Notes: generated from the sequence alone by a model not told the origin. A stretch of DNA of 64,000 bases from Pseudaquabacterium pictum (GCF_005403045.1 NZ_BJCL01000004.1:186001-250000); one strand, 5' to 3'; positions 21,204 through 30,062 are shown, counted from the stretch's first letter. Translations and numbers: made by a program.

Positions 21204-22319
21204 CTAGCGTTGGCCGATGCGGGCATCGCCGAACAGGTGGGTCATGCCACGCGGCTGGCTGCGCCAGTACTGCTTCGGCGCCTGCACCTGCGCGCCCAGT
21301 GCGGCGGCGGCATGCCAGGGCCAGTGCGGGTCGTAGAGGATGCCGCGGGCGATGGCCACCGCATCGGCCTGGCCGCTGGCGATGATGTCTTCGGCCTGCT
21401 GCGGCTCGGTGATCAGGCCCACGGCGAGGGTGGGCAGGCCGGCCTCGCGCTTGATCTGTGCGGCCAGGTGCACCTGGTAACCGGGGCCGATGGGGATCTG
21501 CTGGCGCGGCGACACGCCGCCCGAGCTGACGTGGATGAAATCGCCGCCCAGGCGCTTGAGTTCCTGCGTGAAGGCGACGCTGTCATCGGGGCCCCAACCG
21601 CCGTCCACCCAATCGGTGGCCGACAGGCGCATGCCCACCGCCACGCCGGCCGGCACGGCGGCGCGCACGGCGCTGAACACCTGGAGCGGGAAGCGCATGC
21701 GGTTGGCCAGGCTGCCGCCGTAGGCATCGGTGCGCTGGTTGGCGATCGGCGAGAGGAACTGGTGCAGCAGGTAGCCATGCGCCGCATGCAGCTCGATGGC
21801 CTGGAAGCCCAGGCGCACGGCGCGGCGGGCGGCGGCGACGAAGTCGTCCTGCACCTGCTGCAGGCCGGCGTCGTCGAGCGCGGCGGGCGGCAGTTCACCA
21901 TCGCCGTGGGGCAGGGCGGATGGCGCCTGCGCCAGCCAGCCGCCCTGGTCCAGCGGGATCTGCTGGCCGCCGTCCCAGGGCGTGTGGCTGCTGGCCTTGC
22001 GGCCGGCATGGCCGAGCTGGATGGCCAACGGCATGGGGGTGCCGGTGTGGCGCACGGCTTGCAGCACGCGGGCCAGGGCGGCCTCGTTGGCGTCGTTGTA
22101 CAGGCCCAGGCAGCCTGGGGTGATGCGGCCTGCGGCGCTGACAGCCGTGGCCTCGACGATCAGCAGGCCGGCGCCGCTGAGCGCCAGCCGGCCCAGGTGG
22201 ATCAGATGCCAGTCGGTGGCATTCCCGTCAACGGCGCTGTACTGGCACATCGGCGCGATGACGATGCGGTTGGGCAGGTTCAGCTGGCCGAGCGCGAGGG
22301 GGGTGAAGAGCTGGGGCAT
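21204..22319 (-). CDS. NADH:flavin oxidoreductase, old yellow enzyme family (YqjM-like)
   Basis: 371 residues from the ATG at 22319, which puts the family start (PQLFTPLALGQLNLPNRIV) at the N-terminus; an upstream ATG would add 13 residues without family similarity. YqjM-type features are Cys25 and Tyr27 in APMCQYSA, and the substrate-anchoring His178 and His181 in ELHAAHGYLLHQF. It reduces activated C=C bonds of enones, maleimides and similar compounds with FMN and NAD(P)H. It lies 15 bases after the monooxygenase start in reading order, so a common transcript is likely. Upstream lies a heavily folded intergenic block. Confidence 0.94.
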   Translation of the reverse strand: MPQLFTPLALGQLNLPNRIVIAPMCQYSAVDGNATDWHLIHLGRLALSGAGLLIVEATAVSAAGRITPGCLGLYNDANEAALARVLQAVRHTGTPMPLAIQLGHAGRKASSHTPWDGGQQIPLDQGGWLAQAPSALPHGDGELPPAALDDAGLQQVQDDFVAAARRAVRLGFQAIELHAAHGYLLHQFLSPIANQRTDAYGGSLANRMRFPLQVFSAVRAAVPAGVAVGMRLSATDWVDGGWGPDDSVAFTQELKRLGGDFIHVSSGGVSPRQQIPIGPGYQVHLAAQIKREAGLPTLAVGLITEPQQAEDIIASGQADAVAIARGILYDPHWPWHAAAALGAQVQAPKQYWRSQPRGMTHLFGDARIGQR

Positions 22320-22621
22320 GGTTGCAGTGTGCACGGGCTGGGGCACCTGCGCTGTCACCAGGCGGTCGCCTTTGGGCTCGTTGCGGACGTTTGGTTCTGC
22401 GCGATCGCGCCGGGCCGGGTGGGCCTGTTTTGCTCCATGTCCCCCGTCCTACACGCCGCAAGCGGCGCATAGGACTCCTCCCCTACTTCCGCAAAACAGG
22501 CCCACCCGCCCCGACGCTCAGCCACCACTGTGACCTTCTCCGAGCGCGGAGACGGTGGCTGGCCTCGTCCTTGCGCCAGTCAAGGCGTGTCCGCAAAGAG
22601 CCCACAGCCGCCAAGCCCACG
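22320..22621. repeat. Gene-free block with nested inverted repeats
   Basis: There is no convincing coding region in these 302 bases between the GST-like gene (ending 22622) and the old yellow enzyme gene (starting 22319). Outer arms at 22373-22388 and 22589-22604 match in 15 of 16 positions as an inverted repeat, with GGCGG/CCGCC just outside. Inside are an exact 12-base palindrome (22399-22410), an exact 18-base inverted repeat (22416-22433 with 22491-22508) that itself encloses GTCCTA/TAGGAC and CGCCGC/GCGGCG stems, and a second nested hairpin (22519-22526 with 22554-22561, and 22537-22542 with 22547-22552). It may be a REP/MITE-like element, a structured RNA or a terminator array. Confidence 0.8.
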
Positions 22622-23650
22622 CTAAGCCGGCACAAACAGCGCTTCGCAGCCGGTGCCTGCGAGCGCTGCATCCACCTGGGCGCGCGCATCGGGCAGCAGT
22701 GCGGCATGGTCGCGCCGCAGCCACGCCAGGCACTTGGCCTGGTAAGGGAACGCCTGCTGCACCCAGGGCTGGCCATCCACCGTGGTCTGCAGTTCACTCT
22801 GGCCAGCGGCCAGCGCACGGGCGTTGGCCAGCAGCAGCGGCGCGTACAGGCGGCCCACCTCGCCCAGCATCGCCTGCACGCTGGCGGGCAGATGGGAAGG
22901 ATCCAGCCAGCCGCTGTCGGCCACCTCCAGGCCCGACAGGTCTTCCATGCGACCGGTCCAGGCCATCACCCGCGGCGCGGTGGCGCTGGCCAGGGCCATC
23001 GGCGTGGGGTCGAACTGCACCAGCTGGGTGAGCTGGCCGAACATGCCGAAATCGCTGGCGCCCGGGCGGCTGCCCATCAGGAACGGATGCTGGCGGAGGT
23101 GGTCCTCCAGCGCCAGCAGCACACGCTGGTAACCCGCCTCGATCACCGGCGCGGTGGTGGCGTTGCTGCCCACGTAGCGCAGCCGCGGCACCTGGCGGCC
23201 GCTGACCAGCGCCGCCGTCTCGGCCAGGGCCGCGTCGTCCTGCGGCGCACCGCGCCAGCTGGCCAGCACCCGCATGGCCTGGTGCTCGTCCGCCTTGTAG
23301 GCCCAGCGGTAATGGAACATCGCCTTGGTCAGCCACTCGTCGGCAAAGTCTTCCAGCAGCGCATCGATGAAGGCCAGCGCCGGGTCGGGCGGCACTGCGG
23401 CGCGGCCGGGGTGGTCGGCCTCGAAGCGGCGGATCAGCGGCGTGGAATCGGTGACCGGCTGCAGGGTACCGCCGGCATCGGGCAGGTAGAACGTGGGCAG
23501 CAGCCGCGGCTTCGCCTCCGGCAGGCCCGGGATGCCGGTGCTGCTGTGGGTGTAGCGGTAGGGGATGTGCCGGTAGCGCAGCAGCGCCAGCATCTTGCGG
23601 GTGTAGGGCGAACCATGCACGCCGTAGAGCTGCAAGGGGGCGGTGGACAT
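22622..23650 (-). CDS. Glutathione S-transferase family protein
   Basis: 342 residues, longer than a standard GST (about 210). The N-terminal thioredoxin-like domain is clear (LQLYGVHGSPYTRKMLALLRY), with the expected Ser/Tyr-Thr motif where GSH would bind, followed by the PVTDSTPLIRRFE strand-turn. The C-terminal all-helical part is enlarged, containing HPFLMGSRPGASDFGMFGQL. The ATG at 23650 has AGGAG six bases upstream. It may be a detoxification or isomerase-type enzyme. The fatty-acid desaturase lies upstream on the same strand, 33 bases away. Confidence 0.88.
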   Translation of the reverse strand: MSTAPLQLYGVHGSPYTRKMLALLRYRHIPYRYTHSSTGIPGLPEAKPRLLPTFYLPDAGGTLQPVTDSTPLIRRFEADHPGRAAVPPDPALAFIDALLEDFADEWLTKAMFHYRWAYKADEHQAMRVLASWRGAPQDDAALAETAALVSGRQVPRLRYVGSNATTAPVIEAGYQRVLLALEDHLRQHPFLMGSRPGASDFGMFGQLTQLVQFDPTPMALASATAPRVMAWTGRMEDLSGLEVADSGWLDPSHLPASVQAMLGEVGRLYAPLLLANARALAAGQSELQTTVDGQPWVQQAFPYQAKCLAWLRRDHAALLPDARAQVDAALAGTGCEALFVPA

Positions 23651-23683
23651 GGCAGCTCCTGGTGGCGGCGGTGGTGGATCGGC

Positions 23684-24595
23684 CTAGTGCGGCGCGGCCA
23701 GCCGCATCACCGCCAAGTAGCCGGGCTGCACCTCCATGCGGGCGGTGGTGCCGGCGGCCTGCAGCAGCGCATGGGCCTTGGGCAGCTGCCAGCAGGGCAG
23801 CTGGGTGAACAGGTGGTGCTCGCTGTGGAAGTTGACCCAGTAGGGCGCGATCAGGGCGCGCTCCAGCCAGCCGGCACGGGTGGTGCGGGCCTGGCGCAGC
23901 GGATCGGGCTGGTCCACCGGCACCAGCGCATGCTCGGCGATGTTGCGCAGACGGGTGACCAGCGGCAGCCAGGTCGCCATCGGCAGCAGCCACAGCAGCA
24001 GCCACAGCCACCACCAGCCGGCGGCGGCCAACACCGCGAAGCCCAGCGCGTTGGCGATCACGAAGTGCCGGTCATGGCCCGCGAAGGCACTGGCGCCATC
24101 GCCGCCCGCGGCCTTGCTGCTGCGCTGCAGGAAGGGCTGGATGCGCTGCTTGTAGAAGGTCTGGCCGCTCAGGTCGCGCCACATCTTGCGGCGCAGCGAG
24201 GTGCGGCTGATCGGGAACGGCGCCGACAGCACCAGGTCCGGATCCTCGGCCTGCTGCACATAGCGGTGGTGCTGCAGGTGGTAGGGCCGGTAGGCCTTCA
24301 GCGTGGGGGCGCACAGCCAGTGGCCGACCCAGTCGTTGACGGCGCGGTTGGGGTGCAGCAGGCCGTGGGCCGCGTCGTGCATCAGGATGGCCAGGCCCAG
24401 CTGGCGGGTGCCGACCACCATCACGCACAGCGGGATCAGCCAGGGCCAGCGTGCACCCACCAGCATGGCCAGGCCGATCGCGCCCCAGCAGTGCGCCACC
24501 AGCCACAGCCCGCGCCAGGGCGACTTGGCCGACAGCCGGCGCCACTGGTCGGGCGTGAAGTGGTCTTCGGGGCGGGCACGGGGGGCAGCGGCCAT
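23684..24595 (-). CDS. Membrane fatty-acid desaturase family protein
   Basis: 303 residues with the three di-iron histidine boxes: HDAAH at 73-77, HLQHH at 106-110 and HSEHH at 257-261, each on the cytoplasmic side between hydrophobic helix pairs (about 35-75 and 185-215). It is related to the DesA/CrtR-type desaturases and hydroxylases that act on acyl-lipids or carotenoids using an electron donor; the exact substrate cannot be told. The ATG at 24595 gives a normal cytoplasmic N-terminus. The gene is divergent to the DSD1-type gene, which starts 77 bases away on the plus strand. Confidence 0.92.
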   Translation of the reverse strand: MAAAPRARPEDHFTPDQWRRLSAKSPWRGLWLVAHCWGAIGLAMLVGARWPWLIPLCVMVVGTRQLGLAILMHDAAHGLLHPNRAVNDWVGHWLCAPTLKAYRPYHLQHHRYVQQAEDPDLVLSAPFPISRTSLRRKMWRDLSGQTFYKQRIQPFLQRSSKAAGGDGASAFAGHDRHFVIANALGFAVLAAAGWWWLWLLLWLLPMATWLPLVTRLRNIAEHALVPVDQPDPLRQARTTRAGWLERALIAPYWVNFHSEHHLFTQLPCWQLPKAHALLQAAGTTARMEVQPGYLAVMRLAAPH

Positions 24596-24671
24596 GGTGC
24601 GCGGATTGTGTTGGCGACCGGCCTGCGCGGGCGTCGCGCAGATGACGGCCGGCATGGCGACAATCCCGGCC

Positions 24672-25820
24672 ATGCACCCCCTCGACATCCTCGACACGCC
24701 CGCCGCCGTGCTGGACGTGGCACGCCTGCAGCACAACCTGGCGCACATGCAGCAGCGCATCAGTGCCCTGGGCGTCGCCCTGCGTCCGCACATCAAGACC
24801 AGCAAGTGCCTGGCGGTGGTGCAGCAGCAGCTGGCGCTGGGCGCGCAGGGCGTCACCGTGTCGACGCTGAAGGAGGCGCAGCAGTGCCTCGCCGCAGGCA
24901 TCACCGACATCACCTACGCAGTGGGCATCGCGCCGGCCAAGCTGCCGCAGGTGCTGGCGCTGCGCCGCCAGGGCGCGCAGCTGACCATCCTGACCGACAA
25001 CCTGGCCAGCGCGCAGGCCATCGGCAGCTTCTGCCAAGTGCAGGGCGAGGCCATCCCGGTGCTGATCGAGATCGACACCGACCAGCACCGCAGCGGCGTG
25101 GCGCCCGAGTCCGGCCTGCTGCTGGACCTGGGCCGCGCCCTGCACGCCAGCGGCTGCCTGGCGGGCGTGCTGACCCATGCCGGCGCCAGCTACCAATGCA
25201 ACACCCCCGCCGCGCTGCAGGCCATGGCCGAGCAGGAACGTGCCGGCTGCGTGCGCGCCGCCGAGCGCCTGCGCGCCGCCGGCCTGCCCTGCCCGGTGGT
25301 GAGCGTGGGCTCCACGCCCACCGCGCTGTCGGCCACCCGGCTGCACGGCGTGACCGAGGTGCGTGCCGGCGTCTATGCCTTCATGGACCTGGTGATGGCC
25401 AACGTGGGCGTGTGCAGCGCCGACGACATCGCGCTGAGCGTGCTGGCCACGGTGATCGGCCACCAGGCCGAGCGCGGCTGGGCCCTGGTCGACGCCGGCT
25501 GGATGGCGATGAGCCGCGACCGCGGCACCCAGTCCCAGGCCTGCGACTACGGCTACGGCCAGGTCTGTGACGCCGACGGCCGCCTGCTGCCCGGCTGGGT
25601 GATGTCCGGCGCCAACCAGGAGCACGGCATCGTCGGCTTCGACGCCGCCAAGCCCGGCGCGGGCGCGGCCCCGGCCGATGTGGTGCAGGCGCTGCCGGTG
25701 GGCACGCGCTTGCGCATCCTGCCCAACCATGCCTGCGCCACCGCGGCGCAGTTTGCCGGCTACCACGCGCTGCAGCGCGACGGCACGCTGGCCGACTGGC
25801 CGCGCTGGAACCACTGGTAG
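24672..25820 (+). CDS. DSD1-family PLP enzyme (D-threonine aldolase / D-serine dehydratase-like)
   Basis: 382 residues, fold III PLP enzyme. The PLP lysine is expected in RPHIKTSK (Lys42 region), and the C-terminal metal site is present as His353 and Cys355 in PNHACAT. That His-Cys pair is diagnostic for the metal-dependent D-threonine aldolase, D-serine dehydratase and 3-hydroxyaspartate dehydratase group, as opposed to alanine racemase. It converts a D-hydroxyamino acid to a keto acid or aldehyde plus glycine; which one is open. The ATG at 24672 follows directly after GGCC. The DUF4198-like gene follows 40 bases downstream. Confidence 0.9.
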   Translation: MHPLDILDTPAAVLDVARLQHNLAHMQQRISALGVALRPHIKTSKCLAVVQQQLALGAQGVTVSTLKEAQQCLAAGITDITYAVGIAPAKLPQVLALRRQGAQLTILTDNLASAQAIGSFCQVQGEAIPVLIEIDTDQHRSGVAPESGLLLDLGRALHASGCLAGVLTHAGASYQCNTPAALQAMAEQERAGCVRAAERLRAAGLPCPVVSVGSTPTALSATRLHGVTEVRAGVYAFMDLVMANVGVCSADDIALSVLATVIGHQAERGWALVDAGWMAMSRDRGTQSQACDYGYGQVCDADGRLLPGWVMSGANQEHGIVGFDAAKPGAGAAPADVVQALPVGTRLRILPNHACATAAQFAGYHALQRDGTLADWPRWNHW

Positions 25821-25860
25821 CCGGTGCATCCGGTCCCTGCCTGCCTGCGTAACCGAGACC

Positions 25861-26709
25861 ATGACCGCCACCTCCCTGCCAAGACCCCGGCGCCATTGGC
25901 TGGCGCTGTTGCTGCTCACCCTCGCCGGCGCGGCCCAGGCCCACGACACCTGGTTTGCGCCGCAGCCCCCCGGGCCCGCAGGTGAGCTGGTGCTGGCGCT
26001 GGGCACCGGCGACCGCTTCCCGCGCCAGGAAACCGCGCTGGACAAGGCCCTGATCCAGGCCAGCGGCTGCCACGCCCGCGGCAGCGCCGCCACGTCCACC
26101 GGCCCGTTGCAATGGCTGGCCTACCGGGATGACGCGGTGCTGCTGCGCGCCGCCGCAGCGCAGGATGCCGGCACCCGGCTGAGCTGCTGGCTGCAGGCGA
26201 AGCCGCTGGCCGTCGACCTGGACGACCGCATCGTCCAGCTCTACCTCGACGAGATCCGCGCGCTGCCGGCGGTGCGTGAGCGCTGGGCCGCGCTGCAGGC
26301 GCGCGGCGTGCGCTGGCAGGAGCGGTATGTGAAGAACGCCCGCATCGAGCTGCCCGCCGCCACGCCTGGCGCCGCCACTGGCGGCCTGCCCGGGCAGGCG
26401 GACGGCGCGCCCGGGCTGGACCTGCAGGCCGACATGCCGGCCGGCCCGCTGCGCGCCGGCGACAGCCTGCGGGTGCGGCTGTTGCGCGACGGCGCGCCGC
26501 TGGCCGGCCTGCCGCTGGCGCTGCGCAACGACACCAGCCCGGTGACGCTGTGGCACCGCAGCGATGCCGACGGCTGGGTCACGCTGACGCTGCCGCTGGC
26601 CGCACGCTGGCTGCTGACCGGCGTCGACCTTGGCCCCTCGGCCACCGCTGCCGACGGCTGGGACAGCCGCTTCGTCAGCCTGCACCTCGAGGCGCTGCCG
26701 CGGCGCTGA
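25861..26709 (+). CDS. DUF4198-like periplasmic protein
   Basis: 282 residues. A Sec signal peptide (LALLLLTLAGAAQA, cut at about residue 27) is followed directly by HDTWF, the mature N-terminus usual for DUF4198 / NikM-like proteins that sit by metal (nickel, cobalt) uptake systems. The C-terminal half has an Ig-like pattern with internal strands (LRVRLLRDGAPLAGLPLALRN, then DADGWVTLTLPLA). The N-terminal His could be a metal ligand. No transporter lies nearby, so a metal role is family-level inference. It is on the same strand as the DSD1-type gene and opposed to the transglycosylase gene, which ends 25 bases away. Confidence 0.75.
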   Translation: MTATSLPRPRRHWLALLLLTLAGAAQAHDTWFAPQPPGPAGELVLALGTGDRFPRQETALDKALIQASGCHARGSAATSTGPLQWLAYRDDAVLLRAAAAQDAGTRLSCWLQAKPLAVDLDDRIVQLYLDEIRALPAVRERWAALQARGVRWQERYVKNARIELPAATPGAATGGLPGQADGAPGLDLQADMPAGPLRAGDSLRVRLLRDGAPLAGLPLALRNDTSPVTLWHRSDADGWVTLTLPLAARWLLTGVDLGPSATAADGWDSRFVSLHLEALPRR

Positions 26710-26733
26710 GCAACCCGGCCGCGTGCTGCGCCG

Positions 26734-28062
26734 TCACGGCGCGGCAGTCAGGCGCTGCAGCAAGTCCAGCGTGGGGTGCCCGTCGGCCGGCATGCCGATG
26801 CTGCGCTGCAAGCCACGCAGCGCCGCCCGCGTGGCCGGGCCCAGCAGGCCGTCGGGCGTGCCGCTGTCGAAGCCGCGGGCGTTCAGCGCGGTCTGCAGCG
26901 CCAGCACCTGGGCCCGGCTGAGCGCCGGTTGCTCACGCGGCCAGGCGGCCTGCACGCCGGGGCCGCCGGCCAGGGCCTGCGACAGCAGGCCGACCGCCAG
27001 CGCATAGCTGGTGGCATTGTTGTAGCGCAGCAGCGCCCGGAAATTGGCACCCACCAGGAAGGCCGGCCCGCGCACGCCGGCCGGCAGCAGCACCATCGCA
27101 TCGGCCAGGACCGGCAGCGGTTGGCCGTCCACGGCCTGCAGGCCCTCGGCCGCCCACTGGCTGGCCGGCTGCCGCACGCTGGCATCGGCGCGGCCGGCGT
27201 CGAAGCCGGGCGGCAGCCGCACCTCGGCGCCCCAGGGCTCGCCGGCCTGCCAGCCGGCGTGGGCCAGGAAGTTGGCGGTGGATGCCAGCACATCGGGCAG
27301 GCTGCCCCAGATGTCGCGCCGGCCATCGCCGTCGGCGTCGACCGCATGGGCCAGGAAGCTGGTCGGCAGGAACTGCGTCTGGCCCATGGCCCCGGCCCAG
27401 GAGCCGACCATGCGCGCGCGCGGGATGTCGCCCTGCTGCAGGATGCGCAGCGCGGCGATCAGCTGGCTGCGCGCCCAGTCGGCGCGCCGGCCGTCGAAGC
27501 CCAGCGTGGCCAGCGCGTCGATGGTCGGCAGATCGCCGGTGTTGGCGCCGTAGTCGCTCTCCATGCCCCAGATGGCCACCAGCACCTCGGCGGGCACGCC
27601 GTACCGGGCGGCGGCGGCATCGGCCTCGGGGCGCAGCTGGGCCAGCCGGGCCTGGCCGCCGGCCACGCGCCGGGCGCTGACGCTGCGGTCCAGGTAGTCC
27701 CAGACCGTGCGGTTGAACTCGGGTTGGGCGCGGTCCAGCGCCACCACCCGCGGAATGTGGCGCACATCGGCCAGGGCGCTGCGCAGGGTGTCGTCGGCAA
27801 TGCCGGCGGCACGGGCTGTGGCGGCGAAGTCGCGCACCCAGGCGCTGAATGCGGCCGGCTGCGCGGCCGCTTCCGGCGGCATGGCCGGGGGCAGCACCGC
27901 GGCCGTGACCGGCGCAGCGCCGGTTGGCGCCGGCGGCGTCCGGCCGGGTGCCGGATGGGGTGCTGGATCGGGTGCGGTGGCGCAGGCGGCCAGCAGCAGG
28001 GCCGCCAGGCCCAGGCTGGTCAGCCGCAGGCGGGCACAGGTTGGGGCGGCGGTGCAGGGCAT
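26734..28062 (-). CDS. Lytic murein transglycosylase, MltB family, with peptidoglycan-binding domain
   Basis: 442 residues. A lipoprotein signal ends in LLLAAC with Cys27 as the acylated residue. The SLT_2/MltB catalytic domain (about 70-365) has the catalytic Glu168 in IWGMESDYG, plus AMGQTQFLPTSFLAHAVDADGDG, the latter with a Ca-binding-like acidic run. The last 60 residues form a PG_binding_1 domain (LQTALNARGFDSGTPDGLLGPATRAAL). It cleaves the glycan strand with formation of 1,6-anhydro-MurNAc in the outer-membrane periplasmic face. The ATG at 28062 gives the signal peptide; earlier in-frame starts do not. Confidence 0.95.
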   Translation of the reverse strand: MPCTAAPTCARLRLTSLGLAALLLAACATAPDPAPHPAPGRTPPAPTGAAPVTAAVLPPAMPPEAAAQPAAFSAWVRDFAATARAAGIADDTLRSALADVRHIPRVVALDRAQPEFNRTVWDYLDRSVSARRVAGGQARLAQLRPEADAAAARYGVPAEVLVAIWGMESDYGANTGDLPTIDALATLGFDGRRADWARSQLIAALRILQQGDIPRARMVGSWAGAMGQTQFLPTSFLAHAVDADGDGRRDIWGSLPDVLASTANFLAHAGWQAGEPWGAEVRLPPGFDAGRADASVRQPASQWAAEGLQAVDGQPLPVLADAMVLLPAGVRGPAFLVGANFRALLRYNNATSYALAVGLLSQALAGGPGVQAAWPREQPALSRAQVLALQTALNARGFDSGTPDGLLGPATRAALRGLQRSIGMPADGHPTLDLLQRLTAAP

Positions 28063-28102
28063 GCCGCGATTGTCCCGTGCCCGCCGCAGCGGGCCGCCGC
28101 GG

Positions 28103-28378
28103 TCAGTCCACCGGCAGCGGGCTGTCGATCTCGCTGAGCGGCGCCGAGGCCGCATTCAGCATCAGCGGCGCCGCGGTCTCGCTGTTCGCGGTGTTGGCGA
28201 CCAGCTGGGCGGCGAACTCGGTGTAGGCGCGCACGGAGGCGGTGGCGCTGTCGGGCACGGTGTCCGTCGGCGTGGTGGGCGGCGCGGGCGTCTCCGGGTG
28301 GTCATTGCTGCCGCCGCCGCAGGCGGCGAGCAGGGCAGCCGCCGCAGCGGCCACCCCCAGGCGAATCAGGCGTTGCAT
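28103..28378 (-). CDS. Small lipoprotein paired with DUF4331 gene (copy A)
   Basis: 91 residues. The lipobox LLAAC is near residue 18 (ALLAACGGGSND), followed by a Pro/Thr-rich linker and a short acidic tail that ends in PLSEIDSPLPVD. No enzyme motif is seen. The start at 28378 has AGGAGA about nine bases upstream; an overlapping in-frame start at 28402 would add eight residues but would hide the signal. It lies directly after the DUF4331 gene and is nearly identical in its first half to copy B. Function unknown; it is probably an outer-membrane-attached accessory of the DUF4331 protein. Confidence 0.8.
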   Translation of the reverse strand: MQRLIRLGVAAAAAALLAACGGGSNDHPETPAPPTTPTDTVPDSATASVRAYTEFAAQLVANTANSETAAPLMLNAASAPLSEIDSPLPVD

Positions 28379-28445
28379 GGCGTGGTTCTCCTGGGTGTGC
28401 ATCACTTGCTGCCCGGCAGCGGGGTGTTCAGGTACGGGAAGCCCG
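28242..28445. repeat. 204-base exact duplicate (first copy)
   Basis: This tract covers the first half of lipoprotein copy A, the 23-base gap and the end of DUF4331 copy A, and is identical to 30284-30487. The surrounding coding sequence is similar but not identical, so the tract stands out from its flanks. Recent gene conversion between the tandem copies is the simplest explanation. Confidence 0.85.
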
Positions 28446-29946
28446 GCAGCAGCGTCACCACGGCCTGGTCGACCGCGTCATGCAGCGAGAACGCGGTGCT
28501 GCTCAGCGGCACCTTGGCCGGCGTGCAGTCGGTGCCGAAGCCCAGCGCGTTGGTGGTGCCGTTGGCCACGCACAGGCCGCCCATCACCGCCACCAGCGAG
28601 ATGTCGACCACGTCGTCCTTCGGCCGGCGGCCGTTGGGGTAGCCGGCGTTGTCGTTGCCACCGGCCAGGATGTTGCCGACGATGCCCAGCCGGTTCTGCT
28701 GGGCAAAGGCCACCGGCGGGATGGCGGTGTTCAGCCGCAGCATCTCGGCGCCGACCACGTTCCTTGGCTGGTTCACGCCGGCGATGCCGGTCAGGAAGGT
28801 GGTGACCAGGTCGTTGCGCGGGAAGTTCGTCGGCGCGATGTTCGGCAGGGCCAGCGCAATCTCCAGCAGCGCCGGCAGGGTGGGGTTGGTCACGTAGTCG
28901 ATGAACTGGCCGTCGCCCGTGGGGGCCGAGGCGTTGAACTTGTCCTTGTCCTTCAGGCCGATCACCACCTCGTTGACCAGGGGCATGCCCAGGCGCGAGA
29001 CCTGCACCCAGGCGCCGCCGGGCTTTTCACTGGCCTGGTGGGCCGACGCGGGCCGCGGGTTCAGCAGCCGCGCCTGGCGCAGGCTGGCGGTGGTCCAGCC
29101 GCCGATCACGTCATCGCCGGTCTCGCCGGCCTTCAGGCAGCTCTTGTGCACCTCCAGGGCCAGCGTGGTGACGTTCTTGTCGCCGATGGTGTTGGGCGCG
29201 GCATTGATCAGCTCCGGGTTGGTGATCACACCCACGGGTGCGTTGACCAGGTCGAAGATGGTGCCCAGGTTGACGGCGAACGGATCCTGCCGCTGGCCGA
29301 CGAACACCTTGGCCGGCATGGCGCAGCCGGGAATGTTGACGGTGTGGATGTGCTTGGCGGCGTAGCCGGCGTAGTCGGGAATGGTCTTCACGCCGATGTT
29401 GTCGACCGGCTTGTCGAACTGGGTGGCGCCGCCGCTGGCGTTGGTGGCCAGACTGGCCGTGCCGGTGCGGCGGTCGCCGCGCACCACTGTCAGGGTGAAC
29501 TTCTCGGACAGGTTCAGGCTGGCATCGCGCACGTTCGCCACCTGGCCGGCCTGGATCAGCGGGATGGCCACGTTCTTGCCGCCGATGGGCAGCGTCACGC
29601 CGGCGCCGGCGTTGGCCAGGGTGTTGGTGAAGCGGAACTGGAAGGTCAGGTCTTCCTTGGCATCACCGTTGTTGTCGACATGGATCTCGTACAGCGCATT
29701 CGGATCCATCGCGAAGTAGTTCGGGCCGCCGTAGGCGTCCTGCAGCGGCACGTAGTTCGCGATCAGCGTCACATGGTCGTCGCGGCCGGCTTCATAGCTG
29801 CGGAACATGTAGAAATCCGTCGCGTCCACCTTGGGCACGGTGGTGATGAACGGCGCTTCGCGGTGGCTGGACGCACCGACGGGGCCGACGGCTGCCATCA
29901 GCAGGGCAGCCAGCAAAGGGGTGAACGCGAACGACGGCTTGGTCAT
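28402..29946 (-). CDS. DUF4331 domain protein, exported (copy A)
   Basis: 514 residues. The signal peptide ends at about residue 25 (GPVGASS), and the mature protein begins SSHREAPFIT, the standard start of DUF4331 proteins. The body is beta-rich with YAMDP/YFAMDPNALYEIHVDNNGDAKEDLTFQFRF, a pattern of surface-type beta repeats, and ends GFPYLNTPLPGSK. The family has no proven function; it is often found in operons with tetratricopeptide or small lipoprotein genes. The ATG at 29946 follows GAGGACTTGTC; an upstream in-frame start would add seven residues. It shares most residues with copy B (30444-31979), which lacks three residues near its middle. Confidence 0.9.
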   Translation of the reverse strand: MTKPSFAFTPLLAALLMAAVGPVGASSHREAPFITTVPKVDATDFYMFRSYEAGRDDHVTLIANYVPLQDAYGGPNYFAMDPNALYEIHVDNNGDAKEDLTFQFRFTNTLANAGAGVTLPIGGKNVAIPLIQAGQVANVRDASLNLSEKFTLTVVRGDRRTGTASLATNASGGATQFDKPVDNIGVKTIPDYAGYAAKHIHTVNIPGCAMPAKVFVGQRQDPFAVNLGTIFDLVNAPVGVITNPELINAAPNTIGDKNVTTLALEVHKSCLKAGETGDDVIGGWTTASLRQARLLNPRPASAHQASEKPGGAWVQVSRLGMPLVNEVVIGLKDKDKFNASAPTGDGQFIDYVTNPTLPALLEIALALPNIAPTNFPRNDLVTTFLTGIAGVNQPRNVVGAEMLRLNTAIPPVAFAQQNRLGIVGNILAGGNDNAGYPNGRRPKDDVVDISLVAVMGGLCVANGTTNALGFGTDCTPAKVPLSSTAFSLHDAVDQAVVTLLPGFPYLNTPLPGSK

Positions 29947-30037
29947 GACAAGTCCTCGGAGGAGCAAGTGGTAGGGACGTGGTGAGGTGACTGCGCAGCC
30001 CCTTCGACTGCTGATCCGGGGTGCGGGGAATCTAATC

Positions 30038-30062
30038 GACCCCCCCCTAATTCAAGGGGGTC
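30038..30062. terminator. GC-rich hairpin in the DUF4331 intergenic region
   Basis: GACCCCC at 30038-30044 pairs with GGGGGTC at 30056-30062 around an AT-rich loop (TAATTCAA). It lies between the end of lipoprotein copy B and the start of DUF4331 copy A, where a minus-strand transcript of the B pair would end. No U-run follows on the minus strand, so an intrinsic terminator is not certain; an operator for copy A is the alternative. Confidence 0.4.

Noticed and set aside
19440-22472. A long open frame on the plus strand (about 1010 codons) opposite the monooxygenase and old yellow enzyme genes
   Set aside because: Both minus-strand genes have full family motifs. The plus frame reads as Gln/His/Gly/Ala-rich sequence with no domain, as expected for a shadow frame in GC-rich coding DNA.
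22361-22612. CRISPR array
   Set aside because: The repeats are inverted, not direct, and are not regularly spaced; no cas gene is present.
22322-25570. A plus-strand open frame of about 1080 codons opposite the GST-like and desaturase genes
   Set aside because: It covers three real genes on two strands and has the low-complexity look of an antisense shadow; the histidine boxes and GST motifs are on the minus strand.
30038-30062. Strong rho-independent terminator
   Set aside because: A stem is present, but there is no U-run after it on the minus strand, so I list it at low confidence only.
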